A DNA stretch of 64,000 nucleotides, taken from contig JASDDO010000016.1 of the NCBI GenBank assembly GCA_030015575.1, forward strand, positions 178,558,815 to 178,622,814. The letters run 5' to 3'. The position numbers and the translations under genes were made by a program. This DNA is from Agapanthus africanus. Its lineage: Eukaryota; Streptophyta; Magnoliopsida; Asparagales; Amaryllidaceae. Each line of letters begins with the position of its first letter. Position 1 is the stretch's first letter. The notes below the pieces were generated by a model. That model was not told the DNA's origin. It saw only the letters and a program-made list of their open reading frames with translations, and did no database searches. Positions 22,897 through 33,931 of the stretch are shown here, one piece after another.

Positions 22897-23088
22897 TTGA
22901 TGAAGGTCAACAAATCATAAGTCACATGTCAAGTTCTACCCGTCATTGTCCAGGTTAATTTGAACCCACCCGTACAAGCCTTTGACGAAGGTCAACAAGG
23001 CTATACGACTGTCCCAAACCAACGCATCTATCTATGCAACATAAAGGTAACAAGCAGCTACCATACACTATGCCTTGACGAAGGTCAA
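22897..23088 (-). promoter_or_regulatory. Leader palindrome triad of B
   Basis: TTGATGAAGGTCAA (22897-22910), then TTGACGAAGGTCAA (22982-22995 and 23075-23088). Outer arms: CTTATGA/TCATAAG, AGCCTT/AAGGCT with CGTA/TACG further out, and CTATG/CATAG. Confidence 0.85.
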
Positions 23089-23230
23089 CAAACATAGCAT
23101 GAATACTACGTGCTACCCGTCTGAAATGACGGAGGGCTACGAATGGTTTCTGGTGAAAAACCTTTAACGTAATGAACTTGATATCGTTGAAGGAACCGGA
23201 AGCTTTTTAAAAATATAGTGACGAAAACCT

Positions 23231-23456
23231 TTGCTAAAGAGGTCACTCCCGATGAAGGGATCTCGGCTCTTTCCCCGTGGAATGAGGTGCAGGATATTCC
23301 AACTGAATACCATGATCCAAAGCAAAAGTAAACGACTATAGTGAAGTTATTGCCCTGACGCAAACTTCTGTCCAAGGGGTCACTCCCGGTGAAGGGATCT
23401 CGGCCCTTGCCTCGTCGACTGAGGTGCTGGATATTCATAACCGAATACCACTGTGC
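23231..23456 (-). repeat. Two-unit direct repeat in the B leader
   Basis: Two units of about 100 bp (from about 23231 and 23366). They share GGTCACTCCCGRTGAAGGGATCTCGG, TGAGGTGC-GGATATTC and GAATACCA. The same doubled block is in F, H and K. Confidence 0.85.
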
Positions 23457-24627
23457 AAAAAAAAAGACAACGCCCTTGCAGTAAAAGCTTTTTGAAAAAT
23501 GTTCCAACAACATCAAATAGGTTTGTTTAGCTTGCATTGATCCGAATCAACGCAGTCCCATCAATTGATCACACCAATAAAGAACGAAAATAATGACGTA
23601 CGTATATGCCATCCGCATTCGCCACTGGGTCCCGTCATCACCCGTTAGGTTACTTATCTAACGACAGAGCGGGGACTGGACTAGCGCGGATGCAAAACAT
23701 ATACAACATCTACTAGTATATATATCAATATATAATATTCGCTCAAGGCATGATAAAATGCAACATCACAGAAATGTAACCAGCATCACAGAACAATACA
23801 AATATCTGGGATCCTCGGGTTTCATAGAGCCGCTACTGAAACCCGACGTTCCCCTGGTCGTGTGGATAGCCTGTGCAATGAAATCCTAGACCCCTAGGGG
23901 CGCGGCAAGTTACCCGCCAAAACCTGAAGCGAGGCAGCCCCTTCAGCAACGTGAATGGACCACCCAGCACTTCACGGAATCCAGTAACTTGGGCACCCCT
24001 CCTTTGGTCAACCTGTACCCCCTACGAGTGCGGGGAATAGCCCGCCAATTCTAGAGTGAAGCCCCCTCTGTCTCAACGCCATGAGATGCGGGCCCGTTGC
24101 CCTCTAGAACCCGGCTACCCGTTCACCCCTCCACGGGGTAATCCTAGTACAGAAAGTAAAATATACAACGGGTACATCGACCTCAGCCCGGTCGTGCCCC
24201 AAAAGAATAATATACAAACAGGCAGTGACGGCAGTCCACATGTCGGACGCTCGCCCCGCAATATCAAATGTACATAATAAACCAAACTTTACTAACATTG
24301 CAACCAGGCTATCCCCACGACAAATCCGCAACATCACAGCACAACACTAAACATCAACGTGAATGTCACGTTCGCAAATCCGTCTAAAAGGGCTATAGCA
24401 GTTAGATAGGATTTACCGATCAAATAACATTCACGGTCGCAGATATAATGTAAATACTGTGAACTAACATGTTTAAAATTTTCGATCAACCAAATTTACC
24501 AAAGTGGGCCCCAAGCACAATTGTAGCACTCAAAAACATCTGGGCCCAAAAAGAATATACCAGAAACCCTATTTCCATGTCAGAGAGGCACTGTAAAAAT
24601 TTGATGCAGTGAAGCCAAATTTTGGCG

Positions 24628-24668
24628 GCGGATCAGCGGCCAAAACGTGGTTTTAGCCGCTGATCCGC
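24628..24668 (-). promoter_or_regulatory. GC-rich leader hairpin of B
   Basis: GCGGATCAGCGGC (24628-24640) pairs perfectly with GCCGCTGATCCGC (24656-24668). A short AAAA/TTTT extension inside leaves a CGTGG loop. Confidence 0.9.
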
Positions 24669-24866
24669 AGCGCTACAGTAACTTCAGCCTACCAAATTTT
24701 CACAGAATGCATAAAAAACCCTGCTCGTATTTTTACAATGTACCAAATAATTTTTAAAGCACTGGAAAAATTCGACAGAAACTTGACATGGAAACGCGGT
24801 TTTTTGAAAATCCGTTCGATCGAACTTGTAAACACGTTAGAGCAAGCTAGACTAGGTTAATGGCGT

Positions 24867-24880
24867 GGCTCTGATACCAA
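24867..24880 (-). other. Primer binding site of B
   Basis: Displayed GGCTCTGATACCAA, directly beside the 5' LTR. Confidence 0.9.
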
Positions 24881-26958
24881 TGTAAGTGCACGGCAGCGCC
24901 CCGGCCGTCAATCCGATGCCGGAATGCGGAAACGAAACTTTTACGAAACTTGTAAACCGGCACTACCGCAAACTATAAAACCCGGATCGGGCCATTGACC
25001 TAATGCTAGCAAACTAGAGAATGGGTAGGAAGCTATACCGAGCGATCTGTGTCCTTCAGTCTTCGGCCTCCACTCCAATCTCCTCGCGGAATCTCCGGTC
25101 TTCAGCTCCTCGTCGGAACGGGCACCACATCGCCGGGTTCTTTTACGGGCTCCCACCTCTGGAACGAGGCAACTCGGGCACGAAGTTGGCGAACCGACGT
25201 GCCCAAGAATACTGTAAGCTAGTGTAGAATCACTTTGTCTCAATGGGGTGATTGAAGTTGCCATGATAGTGTGGAGGAAAGAACAATGGAAATGAGCTTA
25301 GGATTTTTGGTGCAAGCAAAAAATGAGAACAAGAAATTTCCCTCATCACCAAAATGAATTCACCTCTCCCTCTCCCTAGAAGTGGCCGGCCTCTCTCAAA
25401 TGGTGGAGGGAAAAAAAGGATCAATTATGCAAGAGAAGAAAATGTATGATAATGAGAAGAAAATGGTCACACCATTTACCAAATCAATCCCTTCATATTC
25501 CATCACATTTAATGCAAAGGAAGTGATGCAAAAAGAATCTTTTGATGCAAAGAACCATCATGAAGCCACATATACAAATAACCCCCTCCACAATGCTAAT
25601 TTGCACATTTGCAAATAAGCCCCTCCCATCAAATATCAGCCAACGAAAGGAAGGAAGGAAAACTGGTTGAAACGGAATGCAAACTGGCAACTTCAAAAAA
25701 CTGTTCCCGTAATAAATTACAAGAAAAACCTCGCGACTGTATATACATACCCGCATTTGTATTCCAACCGAATATAAATGCAATGAGACAAAATTTACAC
25801 TGCACAATACTAGGATCCGGCTTAAACCAAAGCCCGCTAGTATTATCCGTCCGATCATGATCCGTGCAATACCGCACGTATAAGATCGAACCCTGCCATA
25901 TCTCCATATGGCCTCTATAGTGTTTCGCCCGAAACTTGAGAAAACGGTCTGTGGGGGACTCTAAAGACTCGTCAATACTTTGGCTGTGGATTTAACCACT
26001 AGCATGTCAGAGGTATTAGCCATACGTGACGGGCTACCAGGTATTAACCAAAAGGGACGTCGATGAGCGAACTCATCCTGACACTCTACTGAGCCTGTCA
26101 GTGACAATATCCGTACAGTCCGGTCCGTTCGTCTATGAGCATCGCATGGCGGGCCTAGGGGGTTGGTAAAAGTCAGACCCCCAAAAGCGGTACAAGTCAT
26201 GTCGGAGTATAGCCCAGAACACCCTGAGATACTACTGGAATACCTACCAGTAAATTTCCTGCCTTGGCTAAGGACTTCGTGTAATGGCTCTCCTAGACAC
26301 AGCGCGACGTCACCCCCAATACAGGGAGAGACGAACCCCTGCAGATCCGCTCACTGCCTCCAAGTGGCTCGGGACTGTACCCAACTAAAATCTGTTTGCA
26401 TAACTCCTTTGAGCATGGTAGGGTAGTAATCAAAGTACAGTGGGAACTCACACGAGACAAATGACGATCTCAGGACGATGAACTAACCTGTACACATGTC
26501 ACCAGGGAACTGCTATCTGACGTCAGGTATAAGACGAACTAGCAGGTTCCCGGCGAGTCCTGTCCGGTGTACTCATAACCCAATGAGCACCTGTATACAT
26601 CTTAGGTGAACCAACTGACACCAGTGGCTTGTGTGACCGGCCACCGCCCCTCGTCGGGGTCTCGACTGTATACACTAGTCTACTCTGGAGTATTGATGCC
26701 CTGTCTCGAAACTCCCACGACGAGGGACCTTTTAAGGATGTGCTTATAGACCCCAGCTCCCTCGTATATGATCGCCCTCATACTGCTGGCAATCAAGAAA
26801 GAATCCTAGGGGCTCTATCAACGTGTAATAGAGACCTATAAGGTCACCTAAAACAGTACACGATGATAAAGAAAAACCAGATAGCATACTATCATCTTGA
26901 GTAAGACTGTCACGTGCCTGTGATCCAATAATTGACTCTGAGGGCACTATCTCCAACA
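24881..26958 (-). repeat. Element B, right-hand LTR
   Basis: Uninterrupted LTR of 2078 bp, TGTAAGTGCACGGCAGCGCC...ATCTCCAACA. It is the 5' LTR in element sense and is followed by GAACC (26959-26963). Confidence 0.9.
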
Positions 26959-26963
26959 GAACC

Positions 26964-28392
26964 AACATGAAGCAACCATGTGCCACAAAAAGCCACCCTC
27001 CATTATGTCAAAGCCACTTTTACAAATAAGCCCCTCCCTTAAATTTTCAGCCAAGAAGGAACAAAGGAAAAATGGCCGAAACGGAATGCAAACTGGGAAC
27101 ATCAAAAAGCGATCCGGTAACAAATTACTGGATAACCCCGCGACTGTATATACCCGCATCTATATTCCGACCGAATACAAATGCAATGAGACAAAATCTA
27201 CATTGTACAATACTAGGATCCGGCTTAAACCAAAGCCCGCTAGTATTATCCGTCCGAACCATGACACGTGCATATGTACGTTCGAACCCTGCCATAAATC
27301 CATACGGCCTCTACAGCGTTTCTCCCGAAACTTGAGAAACTGTCTGTGGGGGACTATAAAGACTCGTCAATACTTTGGCTGTGGATTTAACCAGTAGCAC
27401 GTCAGAGGTATTAGCCGTACGTAACGAGCTACCAGGTATTGACCAAAAGGGAGGTCGATGAGCGAACTCATCCTGACACCCTACTGAGCCTGTCAGTGAC
27501 AATATCCGTATAGTCCGGTCCGTTCGCCTATGAGCATCGCATGGCGGGCCTAGGGGGTTGGTAAAAGTCAGACCCCCAAAAGCGGTACAAGTCGTGTCGG
27601 AGTGTAGCCCAGAACACCCTGAGATACTACTGGAATACCTACCAGTATATCTCCTTCCTCGGCCGAGGGCTTTGTGTAATGGCTCTCCTAGACACAGCGC
27701 GATCTCACCTCCAATACCGGGAGAGACGAAACCCCTGTCGATCCGCTCTCTGCCTCCATATGGCTCGGGACTGTACCCAACTAAAACTTATTTGCACGAC
27801 TCCTTTGAGCCGTGGTAGGGTAGTAATCAAAGTACAGTGGGAACCCACACGAGACAAATGACGATCTCAGGTCGATGAACTAACCTGTACACATGTCACC
27901 AGGGAACTGCTATCTGACGTCTGGTATAATACCAACTAGCATGTTCCCGGCGAGTCCTGTCCAGTGTACTCATAACCCAATGAGCACCTGTATACATCTC
28001 AGGTGAACCAACTGAAACCAGTGGCTTGTGAGACTGGCCACCGCCCCTCGTCGGGGTCTCGACTGTATACACTAGTCTACTCTGGAGTATCGATGCCCTG
28101 TCTCGAAAACTCCTACGACTAGGGAACACTTTAAGGATGTGCTTATAGACTCCAGCTCCCACGTATATGATCGCCATCATACTGCTGGCCGTCAAGCAAG
28201 AATCCTATGGGCTCTATCAATGTGTAATAGCGACCTGTAAGGTCACCTAAAGCAGTACACGATGATAAAGATAAACCAGATAGCATACTATCATCTTGAG
28301 TAAGACTGTCCTACCGGCATAGGTCCTCCCTTAATCATTGCAATCACGTGCCTGTGATCCAATAATTGACTCTGAGAGCACTATATCCAACA
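26964..28392 (-). repeat. Solo LTR C, right piece
   Basis: Continues C from AACATGAAGCAACC to ATATCCAACA and is followed by GTGGT (28393-28397). It carries the shared hairpins, for example GGGAAC/GTTCCC around GGTATAATACC (27902-27948). Confidence 0.9.
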
Positions 28393-28397
28393 GTGGT

Positions 28398-29012
28398 GAC
28401 TTGATTGGCTTACGTCAGGTTATCACGCGATGATAGTTGGATCCTAATTCCCACTGATGAGTTGGTGTTACTCCTCGGGTGATTTTCAGATGATCCCGAC
28501 TAATTCTCCTTTTAGGGTTTGAAGGAGAATTCGAGGAAACAGTAGGAGACATTCTGATTAGATAAAGTGATTAACCAATCTAATCTAGGTAGAGTGTACG
28601 CTCAGTATTTTCTTTCTCTCTCTTTGGCAGCGACCATGACCTGACCTTAAACTAAAACTCATGAACCAACTTAACCAAACCATCTTACACACTTTGTTTT
28701 TGGATTGTCATGATTCACGACAAAGTCACATATATCCCTGCCACCCCTACTTCCCTTTGCATTTCCCCAGAACACTCTGTATCACTACGAAGATCCATAT
28801 TGCTTGGATATTCCATCGTATAGTTACATACAAACTTGAAGAAACATATTTCAGTTCGAGGATGGATTCCGGTTTTTGGAGAAATTGAATAGGATTATTC
28901 AGTTGTCTTTTCTCTTTACCATCTCTCAGGTTAGAGCTCCTAATATTAGGATAGTACACTTATTACTCTTATTGGATAGTCTTCTTCCAAACCTTGGGCA
29001 GGTGCTGAAAGG
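28398..29012 (+). mobile_element. Element K internal region, piece 2
   Basis: Resumes K after C (GACTTGATTGGCTTACGTC...CGATGATAGTTGGATCC) and matches B from about 22800 to 22160, inverted. It includes CTTTCTCTCTCTTTGGCAGCGACCATGACC, the start of the Gag-position region. It ends at E's target duplication AAAGG (29008-29012). Confidence 0.85.
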
Positions 29013-31145
29013 TGTAAGTCCATACACCCTCTCCCGGTACTTTCGGGCATGCGGAATTTGATAAAAAACGATTTTCTTAGAGGTGGTAACATGGACTTAA
29101 AACCCGGATCTTTGTTAAACATCTAACTAACAACCTAACTACGAGTTGCTAACTACTCGGTTAGGGGGTTATACCTTTCTTTTTCTCGAACTCCTTCGTC
29201 TTCAAGCTTCGATGGTCGTCCGAATCGGCTTCTCCCCGTCGTCTCCTTGCGCCGAAGATAGATCCACCTGAAAGCTTCAACCTTTGGCTCCTTCTTCGAT
29301 CTTTGAAGAAACTAGTTCACTCGGTTTGCTAAACCTTGTGAACTAGAGTGAGTAGAGAAGAGTTTGTATGGGATTTTATCTATGGTTCTTGGTTCTCAAC
29401 TCATGAGACAAGTGAACCATAGAGTCAAGAGAGGGAGAGCAAGAGGAGGAGATGAGAGCTCAAGAACAAGAGAGAGAATGAGCATGAAAGAATGAGAGAA
29501 GACTTTTCTCATTTGGCTCTCATAATCCAAAACAATCATAACACATCATATCAATCAAGTATTATGTGATGGTTTAAGCAACCATAGCCATATCATTTCA
29601 TGCACTCATTTTGCACAAAAGAGCAAGCAAGCAAAAGTCTTTGCCATGAAATGATAGCTATAGTTATCATGATGGTCAACTAGTCAAGCCTAGTCAACCG
29701 GTCAACAAAAGTCAACAAGTCAACAAAAGTCAACAAGTCAACAAAGTCAATCCCTCAACAACCATGTCACAATAATACTTAATTAATATAATTGTTAATC
29801 ACATATCATATTCTCATTAGGGTTGAGCAAAAAGTCAACAGTCAACTGTCAACGGTCAACAACCCTAATGAGAATCCTCCGCCTCTGTCTCTCCGTCAAC
29901 TGTGCATACACACCCACATCCGCGTTCCGAGGAACACGAATACAAACTGGATAAATCCAATCCCAAAAGGTACACTAGGATCTGGCTTAAACCAAAGCCC
30001 GCTAGTGTAAACTGTCCGGACACTGTATGTGCACAAGAGCACGGATGTGACCGAACCCTGTCGCAAAACCATGCGACCTGTCGCAAAACCATGCGACCTC
30101 TACTCTTTTGCCTAAAGGCGAATAGCTTTCTGTGTGGGACTCTAAAGACTCGACACTACGCTGGCAGTGGGTTTAACCACAGACCGCAAGCGGCACTAGC
30201 TGTGCGTAACGGTCCCCAGGTAGATGCCGACAAGAAGACTGACGAGGTGAAACCCATCTGAACTCCTACTGAGCCTGAATGTGACATTCTCCGTACAGTC
30301 CGGTCTATTCGTCTGATACATCGCATGGCGGGCCTAGGGGGCGGTAAACGTCAGTCCCCCAATAGCGGTACAAGTCGTGTCGGAGTGAAGCCCAAAACAC
30401 CCTGAGATAACACTGGAAGCCTACCAGTATATCTCGTTTTCCCTGGCCAGGGACTACTCGTGTAATGGCTCTCCTAGACACAGCGCGATATCAACCCCCA
30501 ATACCGGGAGAGACGAATCCTGTCTAACCGTCACTGCCTCCAAGTGCCTCGGGACTGCACCCAACTACTACCTATTTGCATGACTCCTTTGAGCCGTGGT
30601 AGGGTAGTAATCAAAGTGCAGTGGGAACACACTCGAGGCGAAGTGACAGTGTCAAGTCAGCGGACTAAGCTGTACTCATGTCACCTGGGAACTGATAACT
30701 GAGGATAGGCATAATACCAACTAGTCAGTTCCCGACGAGTCCTGTCCAGTGTACCCGTAACCTAACGAGCACCCGCATACTATTTCAAGTACGACGTACT
30801 GGCGGCTGTAGGACAGACCGTCTCCCATACTGGGATGAGAAGCGCATGCGCTAGTCTACTCCGGAGTATCGATGCCCTGTCTTAATAGTCCTGCGACTAG
30901 GGACCTGCATAAGGATGTGCTTATAGATTACCCAGCCCCACTAGTGTGACTGCCATCACATCGCTGGTAATCAAGCAAAGATCCTAAGGGCTCCACTAAT
31001 GTACACATTGAAGTAGAGACAAACCAAGTAGCATACTACTATTTTGAGCAAGATTGTATATACAAGGTGAATATCCCAAGCTTCCATTAAGTAATATACA
31101 AACTAGTATGATACAGTAATGGCCTCTAGGGCATATACACTAACA
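29013..31145 (-). repeat. Element E, left-hand LTR
   Basis: TGTAAGTCCATACACC...TACACTAACA; 3' LTR in element sense. Hairpins: CGCGTTCC/GGAACACG (29921-29938), TACACTAG/CTAGTGTA (29971-30009), GGGAACTGA/TCAGTTCCC (30687-30733), AGTAG/CTACT around CATA (31027-31040). A short unit with TGTCGCAAAACCATGCGACC is present twice in tandem near 30057-30097. Confidence 0.95.
29674..29750 (-). promoter_or_regulatory. GTTGACY (W-box-like) array in LTR E
   Basis: Nine copies of [AG]GTCAA in 77 bp, reading TTGAC[CT] on the element strand, the core bound by plant WRKY factors. Three more lie at about 29832-29860. A TATA-like ATTATATTAATTAAG lies between the two groups on the element strand, so the large array could fall downstream of the start site. 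Function is inferred. Confidence 0.6.
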
Positions 31146-31519
31146 ATCTCCCACTTGCACTACGACCATGTACTGGCGTATCGAAGACCTATCATCTCGA
31201 TCAGCCGCTCGAACTGAGTCTGGGGTAGGGCCTTCGTGAGTGGATCTGCAGTGTTATCTTCTGAATTTACTCTCTTTACCTCGATCTCCCGGCGATCAAT
31301 GATCTCCCTGATCTGGTGGAACCGCCTCAAAATGTGCCTGGACTTCTGATGGGACCTGGGTTCCTTCGCTAAAGCTATAGCGCCGTTGTTGTTACAATAC
31401 AGCGGTATTGGATCAACACTGGTAGGAACCACCTGAAGTTCCGTGAGGAACTTCTTCATCCAGACAGCTTCCTTTGCGGCATCGCAAGCAGCTATGTACT
31501 CCGCTTCCATGGTTGAGTC
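31146..31519 (-). pseudogene. Element E pol, RNase H end (beyond F)
   Basis: Polypurine tract (31146-31158) and the last about 116 residues of Pol: MEAEYIAACDAAKEAVWMKK at the start, LYCNNNGAIALAKEPRSHQK and the end RYASTWS. This is the C-terminal RNase H part, which removes RNA from the RNA/DNA hybrid. The rest of Pol lies at 54286-57708, separated by F. The F target duplication GAGTC is at 31515-31519. Confidence 0.9.
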
Positions 31520-33765
31520 TGTAAGTGCACGGCGGCGCCTCGGCCGTCAATCCTACGGCCAAATGCGGAAGCGGTGATAAACTTTAATTTTACTTGAACT
31601 GGCAAACCGCCGCGCACTAATACCCGGATCGAACCACTAACTAGTCCTAGCTATCTACAAGAAAGGGAAGAGAGATATACCGACAGATCCGAGTCCTCCG
31701 GTCTTCTTGTCGTCGTCCCAATCTCATGCGGAATGTCCCGTCTCCTCCTCGTCGCCGGAAGTGCACCACATCGCCTACTTCTTTTACGGGCTCCCACCTC
31801 AATGCCGAGGCAACTCGGGCACGAAGCTGGCTAGTCGACGTGCCCAAGATGTGCTGTAGAATGTAGTGTACTAGTCTCATTTTGGGGTTGTAGGAATTGC
31901 CATTTGGTGGAGGAAATGATATGAGCTTGTGGAGATGAAGCATGTGGGATTTTACAAAGCTAGAATGACAAAAATCCCACCCCAAGAATTTTGGACAGCC
32001 CCCTCCCACTAGTGGCCAGCCATGGAAATGGTGGTGAAGAGAAAATGAGAGAGTGTATCAAAAATGGTAGCCATTCTCATATAATGCAAGAGAGAGAGAG
32101 GAATGGTTATCATGAAAAGCAATGATACCAAAACAAAACCCATACTCCACCACCTACCACCAACCTCATCATCAACAACCATGATGAGCCAAAAGTCATG
32201 CCATCATGACAAGAAGAATTCAAGAAGTCAAGGTCAATGAAAAGATGTCATGATAAAACAATATGCAAAGACCCCCTCCACAAACATTTATTTGCAACAA
32301 TGCAAATAAGCCCTCCTCCACCAATCTTCGGCCATTAAACGATATAAATGAAAATGGCCGAAACGGAAAGCAAACTGGCAACTCCAAAAAACTGGTCCCG
32401 TAATAAATTACAGGAAAACCCCGATACTGTGCATACACACCCGCATTTGTATTCCGACCGAAATACAAATGCAATGAGACAAAATCTCCACTGTACTATA
32501 CTAGAATCCGGCTTATACCAAAACCGGCTAGTAATATCTGTTCGATCCTGATCCGTGCAATACCGCACGTATCTGATCGAACCCTGCCATATACCCATAC
32601 GGCCTATAGTACAAACTGTCCGATCCTGATCCGTGCAATACCGCACGTATCTGATCGGACCTTGCCATATCTCCATACGGCCTCTACAACCTTTCGCCCG
32701 AAAGCTGAGTAACAGAATGTGGGGGACTCTAAAGACTCGTCAACACCTTGGTTGTGGATTTAACCACTAGCACGTCAGAGGTATAAGCCAATACGTAACG
32801 GGCTACCAGGTATTGACTAAAAGGGACGTCTGTGAGCGAACTCAGCCTGACAACCCTACTGAGCCTGTCAGTGACAATATCCGTACAGTCCGGTCCGTTT
32901 GTCTATGAGTATCGCATGGCGGGCCTAGGGGGTTGGTAAAAGTCAGACCCCCAAAAGCGGTACAAGTCGTGTCGGAGTGTAGCCCAGAACACCCTGAGAT
33001 ACTACTGGAATACCTACCAGTAAATCTCCTGCCTTGGCCAAGGACTTCGTGTAATGGCTCTCCTAGACACAGCGCGACCTCACCCCCAATACCGGGAGAG
33101 ACGAACCCCTGAAGATACGCTCACTGCCTCCATGTGGCTCGGGACGGTACCCAACTAAAACCTGTTTGCACGACTCCTTTGAGCCGTGGTAGGGTAGTAA
33201 TCAAAGTACAGTGGGAACTCACACGAGACAAATGACGATCCCCAGGTCGATGAACTAACCTGCACACATGTCACCAGGGAACTGCCATCTGACGTCTGGT
33301 ATATGACCAACTAGCATGTTCCCGGCGAGTCCTGTCCGGTGTACTCATAACCCAATGAGCACCTGTATACATCTTAGGTGATCCAACTGACACCAGTGGC
33401 TTGTGAGACCGGCCACCGCCCCTCGTCGGGGTCTCGACTGTATACACTAGTCTACTCTGGAGTATCGATGCCCTGTCTCGAAACTCACACGACTAGGGAC
33501 CATTTAATGATATGCTTATAGACCCCAGCTCCCACTTATATGATCGCCCTCATACTGCTGGTGGTCAAGCAAGAATCCTAGGGGCTCTATCAATGTGTAA
33601 TAGCAACTTGTCAGGTCACCTAAAACAGTACACGATGATAAAGGTAAACCAGATAGCATACTATCATCTCGAGTAAGACTGTCCTACCGGGATAGGTCCT
33701 CCATCAATCATTGCAATCACGTGCCTGTGATCGAATAATTGAATCTGAGGGCACTATCTCCAACA
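31520..33765 (-). repeat. Element F, left-hand LTR
   Basis: TGTAAGTGCACGGCGGCGCC...ATCTCCAACA, 2246 bp. Hairpins: GCATTTGTATT/AATACAAATGC (32443-32472) and TACTAG/CTAGTA (32499-32533). A block of about 82 bp (GATCCTGATCCGTGCAATACC start) is repeated in tandem at about 32553-32690. Confidence 0.95.
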
Positions 33766-33931
33766 ATCTCCCACTTGCACTCAAGGCTAATTATTGCGAT
33801 GTCGCATACTCACAGCACGTGTGATACCGAACACCCAACTCCTCTACTAGTCAGTCTCACAATGCTCGCTTGCGAAACTATTGCGTTCGAGGAATAGCCT
33901 TGGTGAGTGGATCCGCCTTGATGTCTCTTTC
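33766..33931 (-). mobile_element. Element F internal region, piece 1
   Basis: Polypurine tract (TCTCCCACTTGCAC displayed) and 150 bp matching B at 19160-19320. It ends at H's target duplication CTTTC (33927-33931). Confidence 0.9.

Larger units (their letters stand above)
22601..24866 (-). mobile_element. Element B leader
   Basis: Holds the palindrome triad, the doubled block, GCATTCGCCACTGGG...GTTAGGTTAC (about 23612), a block with CCCCTGGTCGTGTGG (about 23850), ACCCCTCCTTTGGTCAACC (about 23995) and the GC-rich hairpin. It is colinear with the leaders of F (47560-49832) and, inverted, K (4488-6627). Confidence 0.8.
7282..26958 (-). mobile_element. Copia-type element B, non-autonomous family
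   Basis: Complete element with two LTRs and the target duplication GAACC (7277-7281 and 26959-26963). It sits in solo LTR C and holds element A in its left-hand LTR. Its internal region (19160-24880) has a primer binding site, long leader, polypurine tract and only faint pol traces. The internal region aligns with those of F and K, so the loss of coding capacity came before these copies spread. The LTR copies differ at about 77 of 2080 sites by eye (about 3.7%), roughly 1.4 million years at 1.3e-8 per site per year, a rate assumed from grasses. Confidence 0.9.
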
